Below, in pieces: positions 54,297 to 64,000 of a stretch of 64,000 nucleotides of DNA. Made by a program: the position numbers and the translations under genes. The notes beneath the pieces were generated by a model. It was not told the DNA's origin, ran no database searches, and saw only the letters and a list, made by a program, of their open reading frames with translations. Every line of letters starts with the position of its first letter. Positions within the stretch are counted from its first letter, which is position 1. Source of the stretch: Macrostomum hystrix (taxonomy: Eukaryota > Platyhelminthes > Macrostomidae); the NCBI GenBank assembly GCA_950097015.1, contig CATNEN010000002.1, positions 186,001 to 250,000 of the forward strand, in the 5' to 3' direction.

Positions 54297-55412
54297 GTAT
54301 TAGACTATGAGGTTGCCTGTTAGACACTGTGGTTACCTGTTAGACACTGATGTTACCTGTTAGACACTGATGTTACCTGTTAGACACTGATGTTACCTGT
54401 TAGACACTGATGTTACCTGTTAGACTATGAGGTTGCCTGTTAGACACTGTGGTTACCTGTTAGACACTGATGTTACGTGTTAGACACAGAGGTTAACTGT
54501 TAGACAATAATGTTACCTGTTAGACACTGATGTTACCTGTTAGACACTGATGTTACCTGTTAGACACTGTGGTTAACTGTTAGACACTGAAGTTAACTGT
54601 TAGACACTGATGTTACCTGTTAGACACTGATGTTACCTGTTAGACACTGATGTTACCTATTAGACACTGATGTTACCTGTTAGACACTGATGTTAACTGT
54701 TAGACACTGATGTTACCTTTTAGACACTGAGGTTACCTATTAGACACTGAGGTTACCTGTTAGACACTGATGTTACCTGTTAGACACTGATGTTACCTAT
54801 TAGACACTGATGTTACCTGTTAGACACTGAGGTTACCTATTAGACACTGAAGTTAACTGTTAGACACTGATGTTACCTGTTAGACACTGAGGTTACCTAT
54901 TAGACACTGATGTTACCTGTTAGACACTGAGGTTACCTGTTAGACACTGAGGTTACCTGTTAGACACTGATGTTACCTGTTAGACACTGAGGTTACCTAT
55001 TAGACACTGATGTTGCCTTTTAGACACTGAGGTTACCTGTTAGACACTGATGTTACCTGTTAGACACTGATGTTACCTATTAGACACTGATGTTACCTGT
55101 TAGACACTGAGGTTACCTATTAGACACTGAAGTTAACTGTTAGACACTGATGTTACCTGTTAGACACTGAGGTTACCTATTAGACACTGATGTTACCTGT
55201 TAGACACTGAGGTTACCTGTTAGACACTGAGGTTACCTGTTAGACACTGAGGTTACCTGTTAGACACTGAGGTTACCTATTAGACACTGATGTTACCTAC
55301 TAGACACTGATGTTACCTATTAGACACTGATGTTACCTGTTAGACACTGAGGTTACCTGTTAGACACTGATGTTACCTGTTAGACACTGATGTTACCTGT
55401 TAGACACTGAGG
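54297..55412. repeat. 20-bp minisatellite 3' of the GPCR gene
   Basis: The unit is CTGTTAGACACTGATGTTAC, about 56 copies. Variants GAGGTTAC, GAAGTTAA, CCTAT and CCTTT recur in ordered blocks. It starts about 30 bp after the GPCR stop codon, so it may be part of that gene's 3'UTR. It shares ACCTGTTAGAYA with the 47-kb and 51-kb arrays. Confidence 0.96.
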
Positions 55413-55689
55413 TAAGTCCTTCGATACGCATCAGGCACTTATTGTTGTTTTTTACTTGGCAAAACCCTTAAATGTAATCAGAAAAGTTTTTAACCCCATG
55501 CTAAATAGTATGTGACAATTATATATAATTGTAATAATTCAAACTTAAAACTCTTCGATTCCTGAGCGGCAAAACAATGTTTCGTCAATGATGATTAAAT
55601 TATGTACTGCATAAAGTGCATCCCGCTTTGATATTCTTTCAAAGAATGCTTTGTTTCGTTCTTTCGAATTCAAAATGAGGATCAAAGTT
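55413..55689. other. AT-rich spacer between arrays
   Basis: No recognised feature. Confidence 0.4.
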
Positions 55690-58612
55690 GTTGTGAATGA
55701 TCTCAGTATGTATTAGAAACATTGTGAATGGCCTGATAAAGGATTAGAGACATTGTGTATAATCTCAGTATGGATTAGAGGCATTGTGAATGGCCTGATA
55801 AAGGATTAGAGACATTGTGTATAATCTCAGTATGGATTAGAGGCATTGTGAATGGCCTGATAAAGGATTAGAGACAATGTTTATGATCTCAGTATGGATT
55901 ACAGATATTGTGAATGATCTCAGTATGGATTACAGATATTGTGAATGATCTCAGTATGGATTAGAGATATTGTGAATGATCTCAGTATGGATTAGAGACA
56001 TTGTGAATGATCTCAGTATGGATTAGAGACATTGTGAATGATCTCAGTATGGATTAGAGACATTGTGAATGATCTCAGTATGGATTAAAGACATTGTTTA
56101 TGATCTCAGTATGGATTAGAGATATTGTGAATGATCTCAGTATGGATTAAAGACATTGTTTATGATCTCAGTATGGATTAGAGATATTGTGAATGATCTC
56201 AGTATGGATTAGAGACATTGTGAATGATCTCAGTATGGATTAGAGACATTGTGAATGATCTCAGTATGGATTAGAGATATTGTGAATGATCTCAGTATGG
56301 ATTAGAGACATTGTGAATGATCTCAGTATGGATTAGAGACATTGTGAATGATCTCAGTATGGATTAAAGACATTGTTTATGATCTCAGTATGGATTAGAG
56401 ATATTGTGAATGATCTCAGTATGGATTAGAGATATTGTGAATGATCTCAGTATGGATTAAAGACATTGTTTATGATCTCAGTATGGATTAGAGATATTGT
56501 GAATGATCTCAGTATGGATTAGAGGCATTGTGAATGATCTCAGTATGGATTAGAGATATTGTGAATGATCTCAGTATGGATTAAAGACATTGTGAATGAT
56601 CTCAGTATGGATTAGAGATATTGTGAATGATCTCAGTATGGATTAGAGACATTGTGAATGATCTCAGTATGGATTAAAGACATTGTTTATGATCTCAGTA
56701 TGGATTAGAGACATTGTGAATGATCTCAGTATGGATTAGAGATATTGTGAATGATCTCAGTATGGATTAGAGATATTGTGAATGATCTCAGTATGGATTA
56801 GAGATATTGTGAATGATCTCAGTATGGATTAAAGACATTGTTTATGATCTCAGTATGTATTAGAAACATTGTGAATGGCCTGATAAAGGATTAGAGACAT
56901 TGTGTATAATCTCAGTATGGATTAGAGGCATTGTGAATGGCCTGATAAAGGATTAGAGACATTGTGTATAATCTCAGTATGGATTAGAGATATTGTGAAT
57001 GATCTCAGTATGGATTAGAGATATTGTGAATGATCTCAGTATGGATTAGAGACATTGTGAATGATCTCAGTATGGATTAAAGACATTGTTTATGATCTCA
57101 GTATGGATTAGAGACATTGTGAATGATCTCAGTATGGATTAGAGATATTGTGAATGATCTCAGTATGGATTAGAGATATTGTGAATGATCTCAGTATGGA
57201 TTAGAGATATTGTGAATGATCTCAGTATGGATTAAAGACATTGTGAATGATCTCAGTATGGATTAGAGACATTGTGAATGATCTCAGTATGGATTAAAGA
57301 CATTGTTTATGATCTCAGTATGGATTAGAGACATTGTGAATGATCTCAGTATGGATTAGAGACATTGTGAATGATCTCAGTATGGATTAGAGATATTGTG
57401 AATGATCTCAGTATGGATTAGAGATATTGTGAATGATCTCAGTATGGATTAGAGATATTGTGAATGATCTCAGTATGGATTAAAGACATTGTTTATGATC
57501 TCAGTATGTATTAGAAACATTGTGAATGGCCTGATAAAGGATTAGAGACATTGTGTATAATCTCAGTATGGATTAGAGGCATTGTGAATGGCCTGATAAA
57601 GGATTAGAGACATTGTGTATAATCTCAGTATGGATTAGAGGCATTGTGAATGGCCTGATAAAGGATTAGAGACAATGTTTATGATCTCAGTATGGATTAC
57701 AGATATTGTGAATGATCTCAGTATGGATTAGAGATATTGTGAATGATCTCAGTATGGATTAAAGACATTGTTTATGATCTCAGTATGGATTAGAGATATT
57801 GTGAATGATCTCAGTATGGATTAGAGACATTGTGAATGATCTCAGTATGGATTAGAGACATTGTGAATGATCTCAGTATGGATTAAAGACATTGTTTATG
57901 ATCTCAGTATGGATTAGAGACATTGTGAATGATCTCAGTATGGATTAGAGACATTGTGAATGATCTCAGTATGGATTAGAGACATTGTTTATGATCTCAG
58001 TATGGATTAGAGATATTGTGAATGATCTCAGTATGGATTAGAGACATTGTGAATGATCTCAGTATGGATTAGAGACATTGTGAATGATCTCAGTATGGAT
58101 TAAAGACATTGTGAATGATCTCAGTATGGATTAGAGACATTGTGAATGATCTCAGTAAGGATTAGAGACATTGTGAATGATCTCAGTAAGGATTAGAGAC
58201 ATTGTGAATGATCTCAGTAAGGATTAGAGACATTGTGAATGATCTCAGTAAGGATTAGAGACATTGTGAATGATCTCAGTAAGGATTAGAGACATTGTGA
58301 ATGATCTCAGTATGGATTAAAGACATTGTGAATGATCTCAGTATGGATTAAAGACATTGTGAATGATCTCAGTATGGATTAGAGACATTGTGAATGATCT
58401 CAGTAAGGATTAGAGACATTGTGAATGATCTCAGTATGGATTAGAGATATTGTGAATGATCTCAGTAAGGATTAAAGACATTGTGAATGATCTCAGTATG
58501 GATTAGAGACATTGTGAATGATCTCAGTATGGATTAGAGACATTGTGAATGATCTCAGTAAGGATTAGAGACATTGTGAATGATCTCAGTATGGATTAGA
58601 GATATGGTGAAT
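55690..58612. repeat. 31-bp minisatellite with displaced higher-order blocks
   Basis: The unit is GATCTCAGTATGGATTAGAG then ACATTGTGAAT, about 94 copies. A rare block starting TCTCAGTATGTATTAGAAAC, followed by the GGCCTGATAAAGG variant units, occurs at 55701, 56848 and 57499. These are exactly 37 and 21 units apart. The last 450 bp are enriched in the variant CAGTAAGGATT. Confidence 0.96.
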
Positions 58613-59382
58613 GAAATCAATAGCGTGAGAATATTTGACAAGAAAATCTGATGTGATAAGATTGTATTTATTCAACGTAATTAATAATTTGGGATGAAAA
58701 CTGTAATTCGGTTGGAAATAACAAAGTGGAGACATGCAATTATAACAAGTTGTATGACATTTTTGTCCAGGTTTTGTTAGTCTGTGCTGAAGAAACCGGA
58801 TGTAGACAATTGCTAGGTCATTCAAATTCAATATAATCAGTAATCGGGAAATAGAACAGGGTCAACATCTAGCATTGAACTGTCCAACATTGTAATCCAG
58901 AGTTGACTATTCTGCATCTTCTAGAATTTCCTCAGGGTCGTGCAGCAAAGAGACAAAACTGATAAGGGTTTGAATAAATTATGTTTGTTCAGGGCGCAGG
59001 AAATGTCAAAGTTGACTTTGATGTTGATTTGTACTTTTTGTATACGTAAAAATACTTTAGCAAAATAAATTAATGCCATAGAGACTAAGACTTTAGTTTG
59101 TAATGGTGAATTTCGAAATGAGTTAAAAATAACAAAAACATTTAATGATCATTGAAGTTGTCTAAACTGAGTTGCTCATTTAATGACACATTTTATGATT
59201 GATTCTTCAAGGATCCTAACCTGCAGTTAGGATCTGCAGGTTAATTACTTAAAGTAATCAGCTATGGTTGCTTCTCTTTGAATTCTGAAGCAATGCTCGT
59301 TTTCGCATTCCTGTCTAACTCCTGTCTAGTTAATAATTAGCTAATTACAAGCTATATATATAACCATTTCTTGCCAATCCTG
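58613..59382. other. AT-rich spacer with small hairpin
   Basis: No gene seen. GATCCTAA (59212-59219) pairs perfectly with TTAGGATC (59227-59234) around the loop CCTGCAG. Confidence 0.4.
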
Positions 59383-59512
59383 TCTAACAGGTGACACTCC
59401 TGTCTAACAGGTGACACTTCTGTCTAATAGGTAGTACTCCTGTCTAACAGGTGACACTCATGTCTAACAGGTGACACTCCTGTCTAACAGGTGAAGCTCC
59501 TGTCTAACCCCT
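59383..59512. repeat. short 20-bp repeat array
   Basis: Six to seven units of GACACTCCTGTCTAACAGGT. On the minus strand this is ACCTGTTAGACAGG, carrying the core shared with the larger arrays. It may be a young array. Confidence 0.9.
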
Positions 59513-60814
59513 ACCAGAATTCATTTTGCTAGGAATGGTGCAAGGTGAGAAAGCGCCTCCGCAAGCACTGGTACTAAAAAATTAGCATCGGTAATCTGAA
59601 CATAAGTTGACAATCTGCGCTTGTCGCAAAGTGCAAAGTAATTTATCACCCACGCAACTCAATTAGCAACCACTTAGCAACTGGGCTAGCAGCATAAAAT
59701 GTAGATGTTGCAAATGAAGAGCGTTACTAACAAATCTATCATTTATTTTAGCACGAACAGAATTACAAATGGTTGGCTGTCCTTTACGACCCATTTAACC
59801 AAGTCACGCTTGACAACAACAATTGGCAATCAACTGCATTCTAAATTTTGTAAAATTTTTGTAAATTTTTGTAAACTAAAATTTACATGGACATCAATCT
59901 CTGCTCAATCTGCAGTAGATTTAGGTTTAGGAAAGAAGTACGAGTATGTTTTGCCAATATTGAGCAATGTCTATTAGGTAAATAGTTTAAGCGAATATTA
60001 TATGATCAGGTCAGTTTAAATTGGTGCGAGGAATGCGAAAACGAGCATTGGCGTATAAAAAGAATAAACGAATTAAACGCTCGCATTTTTTAAACTTAAA
60101 GAATTTAAGCGAATATTTTATGCACAAAAATGTATACCATTTATCACCGTTAGGGTTAGACTACTTCCAGTAAGCGATGCCGAACGTTGCGTTAAATTGT
60201 AGCAAGTGACAAAACAGTTTTTTAATCATTAGAAACAAATAAAACTGTTACTAAATGAAAACGCGGATGAGAATAAACATAGTTCTAAAGAAATCATTAA
60301 CCAATAATTATTAAGCCAGATTTGACATCCAAATAAAGCATTCTTTTGCTTAGTCCAAACTGTTTATCAAAAAGTGGGATATTTTCCCAAGGAAAAAAGC
60401 TACACTAAGCTAGAAAACCGCCAGACTAAACAAACCTTTCATCCTCGTGGGATAGCAGCAGAAAAAGAAGCAGATTTTGATTGCATTTTATCTAAATCAG
60501 TTTTTCATAGATAGTGGATGAAGAGTTTGACGGAGAGAACATTGTTAGCAGGAAACAAGGGCTTCTAGAGATGACTTTCCAGGAAATAAGATCATCACTT
60601 GATGCCTAACTTCGCGATAAAATATTCATGGAGTTTTATATAGACTTTTGCCTTATTTTGTGAATTGCATTCGGTGGAAATTGAGCAGGATAACGGTCAG
60701 TGAGATGGCATGATTGATTTCGGTTCGGTATATTGCACACTCCATGACTTGCGTTTCATGGCTGACTGTCTGGCAAAACATTCGGATACAATGAGATAAT
60801 TTAACAGGCAAGGA
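59513..60814. other. AT-rich region without recognised genes
   Basis: Frames are short; a 90-codon plus frame at 59705-59977 shows no motif. GCGAATATTWTAT occurs near 59991 and 60111. Nothing else noted. Confidence 0.45.
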
Positions 60815-61990
60815 TAGATAGATGAAGGGAGACATAGATAGATGAAGGGAGACATAGATAGATGAAGGGAGACATAGATAGATGAATAGAGACATATATA
60901 GATGAATAGAGACATAGATAGATGAAGGGAGGCATAGATAGATGAAGGGAGACATAGATAGATGAATAGAGGCATAGATAGATGAAGGGAGACATAGATA
61001 GATGAAGGGAGACATAGATAGATGAAGGGAGACATAGATAGATGAATAGAGACATAGATAGATGAAGGGAGACATAGATAGATGAAGTGAGGCATAGAAA
61101 GATGAAGGGAGAGATAGAAAGATGAAGGGAGGCATAGATAGATGAAGGGAGACATAGATAGATGAATGGAGACATAGATAGATGAAGGGAGGCATAGAAA
61201 GATGAAGGGAGACATAGATAGATGAAGGGAGGCATAGATAGATGAAGGGAGACATAGATAGATGAAGGGAGACATAGATAGATGAGGGGAGACATAGATA
61301 GATGAGGGGAGACATAGATAGATGAAGGGAGACATAGATAAATAAAATGAGACATAGATAGTTGAAGGGAGACATAGATAGATAAAATGAGACATAGATA
61401 GATGAAGGGAGACATAGATAGATGAAGGGAGACATAGATAGATGAAGGGAGGCATAGATAGATGAAGGGAGACATAGATAGATGAAGGGAGACATAGATA
61501 GATGAGGGGAGACATAGATAGATGAGGGGAGACATAGATAGATGAAGGGAGACATAGATAGATGAAGGGAGACATAGATAGATGCGGGGAGACATAGATA
61601 GATGAGGGGAGACATAGATAGATGAAGGGAGACATAGATAGATGAGGGGAGACATAGATAGATGAGGGGAGACATAGATAGATGAAGGGAGACATAGATA
61701 GATGAGGGGAGACATAGATAGATAAAATGAGACATAGATAGATGAAGGGAGACATAGATAGATGCGGGGAGACATAGATAGATGAGGGGAGACATAGATA
61801 GATGAAGGGAGACATAGATAGATGAGGGGAGACATAGATAGATGAGGGGAGACATAGATAGATGAAGGGAGACATAGATAGATGAGGGGAGACATAGATA
61901 GATGAGGGGAGACATAGATAGATGAGGGGAGACATAGATAGATGAAGGGAGAGATAGAAAGATGAAGGGAGACATCGATATATGAAGGGA
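60815..61990. repeat. 20-bp minisatellite
   Basis: The unit is GACATAGATAGATGAAGGGA, about 59 copies. The main variants are GATGAGGGGA, GATAAAATGA, GATGAATAGA and GGCATAG. Minus frames stay open for up to 440 codons in three frames because the unit lacks stops; I do not regard them as genes. Confidence 0.96.
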
Positions 61991-62458
61991 GACTAGCGAT
62001 ATACGAGTATCAGTGTCGACATCATTAGCGATATACGAGTATCAGTGTCGACATCATTAGCGATATACAAGTATCAGTGTCGACATCATTAGCGATATAC
62101 GAGTATCAGTGTCGACATCATTAGCGATATACGAGTATCAGTGTCGACATCATTAGCGATATACGAGTATCAGTGTCGACATCATTAGCGATATACAAGT
62201 ATCAGTGTCGACATCATTAGCGATATACGAGTATCAGTGTCGACATCATTAGCGATATACGAGTATCAGTGTCGACATCATTAGCGATATACAAGTATCA
62301 GTGTCGACATCATTAGCGATATACGAGTATCAGTGTCGACATCATTAGCGATATACGAGTATCAGTGTCGACATCATTAGCCATATACGAGTATCAGTGT
62401 CGACATCATTAGCGATATACGAGTATCAGTGTCGACATCATTAGCGATATACGAGTAT
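61991..62458. repeat. 32-bp minisatellite
   Basis: About 15 units reading TAGCGATATACGAGTATCAG then TGTCGACATCAT. It directly abuts the 20-bp array with a hybrid junction (GGGAGACTAGCGATATACGA). Units are nearly identical apart from ACAAGTATC and TAGCCATA variants. Each unit contains a GTCGAC palindrome. Confidence 0.96.
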
Positions 62459-63024
62459 TTCTTTTTGTCAACAATATTGTTAATATGTCGCAGTGCTACG
62501 GTTTCTCTGAAATTTCTTGAACCTTAAAGGCATACTTCGATCGGTCAAGGAAAGAAAAATAAAAGGAAAATAGAGTGACCTATGGCGTAGAAACTTAGGG
62601 CCCTTTGACCAAAAAAACTGGGAACAACGAGAGAAAACTCGAGAAACAATCAGCGGAAAAGCTAGAGAACAATGCCCAAGAGATGAAAAGAGATCTGATC
62701 TGATGTTTATCCAATGTACAATTTTGTCCATATTTTCAATTGGCATTATTCCTTGCAACAGAGGTAAATGACAAATACTCAAAGCCTGCGTATATTTATA
62801 TCTGCATGTTTTTAACGTTTTTGTATTTATTTTATCAGAAATAGCATTGCTCACAACGCATGCACTAAGCGAATGCTTATAGATTTTGCAGTCCACGTGT
62901 TGTTGATTAATGATGAGTGTGTTGAATATATTGTAAGAATATTCACAAATCATTGATTAAAAAGGGCTTGATCAGTGCACTGCATAGCATATCAACTGGG
63001 TAAATCAGTTGGATAACAGGGGAT
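62459..63024. other. AT-rich spacer
   Basis: A 157-codon minus frame at 62480-62953 has no recognisable motif and AT-driven composition. No gene called. Confidence 0.4.
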
Positions 63025-63095
63025 AGCAACTGCAAAGCAACTGCATAGCAACTGCATAGCAACTGCATAGCAACTGCATAGCAACCGCATAGCAA
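63025..63095. repeat. short 11-bp repeat
   Basis: Five to six units of GCAACTGCATA, with ACCGCATA as a variant. It has the same period as the 2.4-8.2 kb satellite but an unrelated sequence. Confidence 0.85.
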
Positions 63096-63209
63096 CAACA
63101 AACTTACGGTGCGGGAACGCAGCCCAGGTGACAAACATTTTGCTGTGTTGCTGTCAATCCAACTAAAAGTTGGAAGTGCAGCAAGTGACTGGTCCACAAG
63201 TCATTAAAG

Positions 63210-63606
63210 TCAGTTAGGTCTTGGGAAGACAGGGATGCCCAGCATTCGGCAGGCAAATCTGTCTCCAGTCATGCTACACACCCTGGCCAGCCAGTACTGA
63301 TAGCGACTATCGTTGTAGAAGTCGCGGGAGAAGTAAGCGCGCTTCATCGCCATGGCCCCAAACGGATAGCGATGGTAGCCCCAAATGCCGGGCAAGTGGA
63401 AGTGGTGCTTGCCAACATCCGAGGACCGGTCGCGAACGTCGTAGTCGGCTCCGTAGTCGGCTCCGCCGCCGTTCCGAGCAAAGTTCCACATGCCCGGCCA
63501 GTAGCTGGCGCGTCGTTCAACATCGCCGGCAGTTGGTAGGGAATTCGACGGAGCCGCGAAAGCTGCCAGCAGCACCAGAGACAAGCAGGCTGTCAGGCAA
63601 GTGAAT
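63210..63606 (-). CDS. 3' exon of a secreted peptide precursor
   Basis: The minus frame from an acceptor-like CATTTAATAG (exon from 63606) to TGA at 63210 encodes about 132 residues. It begins with the end of a signal peptide (CLTACLSLVLLAAFAAP). No in-frame ATG exists between the acceptor and the upstream stop, so a first exon must lie beyond 63606, probably outside the window. The mature part has TAGDVERRASYWPGMW, then HFHLPGIWGYHRYPFGAMAM before KR, and a C-terminal segment with two cysteines (RVCSMTGDRFACR). PGMW and PGIW may be repeated peptide cores. AGDVERRASY recalls AGDAQRRAGY of the peptide gene at 10.5 kb. Family unknown; neuropeptide or secreted structural peptide are both possible. 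Confidence 0.55.
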
Positions 63607-63719
63607 CTATTAAATGCGGAATCCAGGGTTGCGATGTGTCGGTAAAATCAAAAGATTCCATTGCAGGCACTACAAATAAATGAGGAGTGGGCAGTACATT
63701 TAAGTTTTTAAAAAATCTA

Positions 63720-64000
63720 GGGTGGCTGGGCAGGCAGAACATCAAAGGATCGATCGATGAAATGAGGGGCGGGCGGGCGGCACATCAAAGAATTAAAGAA
63801 ATGATGGGCGGGCGGGCGGCACATCAAACGATCGATCGATGAAATGATGGGCGGGCGGGCTGCACATCAAAGGATTGAAGAAATGAAGGGCGGGCGGGCG
63901 GCACATCAAAGGATTAAAGAAATGATGAGCGGGCGGGCGGCACATCAAAGGATTAAAGAAATGATGAGCGGGCGGGCGGCACATCAAAGGATTAAAGAAA
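63720..64000. repeat. 39-bp minisatellite running off the window
   Basis: Units contain GGGCGGGCGGCACATCAAAG then GATTAAAGAAATGAT. The spacing of CACATCAAA is 39 bp (63902, 63941, 63980), with GATCGATCGAT length variants. It lies upstream of the peptide exon and, by analogy with the other genes here, probably within its intron. Confidence 0.92.

Noticed and set aside
54297..55412. CRISPR array
   Set aside because: Units are contiguous with no unique spacers, in an animal-type genomic context; the same holds for all arrays here.
60653..61975. 440-codon minus frame with MSPFIYLCLPSSIY repeats
   Set aside because: Produced by the 20-bp repeat lacking stops; three overlapping frames are equally open.
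62480..62953. 157-codon minus frame as a gene
   Set aside because: AT-rich, no known motif, and no transcript features nearby.

Overview
The window is animal nuclear DNA. It holds spliced genes with GT-AG introns, GC-rich exons in AT-rich surroundings, AATAAA polyadenylation signals, TATA boxes, tRNA-derived SINEs, a hAT-type MITE, and a very heavy load of tandem repeats. Adding up the spans, about 25.7 kb (around 40%) is minisatellite. Compact peptide-precursor genes, a possible RFG-terminal neuropeptide and the repeat-rich layout fit a protostome. A free-living flatworm is my best guess, but no feature proves it.

Layout. 1-2356 AT-rich, possible MITE. 2357-8175 one 11-bp satellite. 8176-8740 SINE. 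8803-9377 a 17-bp array. 9872-11239 a small secreted-peptide gene (+) with TATA box, 5'UTR intron and poly(A) signal. 11260-15660 AT-rich, with two ~150-bp direct repeats around a 13-bp array. 17690-17900 SINE. 18052-18432 BOLA1 (+). 18546-18832 SINE. 19083-23867 TPRG1L-like gene (+), whose only coding intron is mostly a 30-bp array. 24882-26109 a 29-bp array. 26445-29683 PIGQ (-), with SINEs, a hAT MITE and a palindrome in its introns. 30385-30745 a 36-bp array. 30800-31582 ALKBH7 (-). 32206-33498 a novel four-helix membrane protein with a polyQ tail (+). 34221-38046 ASF1 (-), both introns filled with arrays. 41671-44765 a six-bladed kelch protein (+). 45556-46845 a candidate RFamide/NPF-like precursor (-), its intron an array. 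47412-52690 four more arrays. 52916-54267 a class A GPCR (+). 54297-62458 five arrays separated by AT-rich DNA. 63210-63606 the 3' exon of another secreted-peptide gene (-), with a 39-bp array running off the window end.

The genes do not form one pathway. PIGQ makes GPI anchors, BOLA1 and ALKBH7 are mitochondrial, ASF1 is a histone chaperone, and three genes encode likely secreted peptides. The theme of the window is the relation between minisatellites and introns. In TPRG1L the array starts exactly at the 5' splice site and each unit re-creates it. Five or six otherwise unrelated arrays share the core ACCTGTTAGAYA, whose reverse complement resembles a branch point followed by AG|GT.
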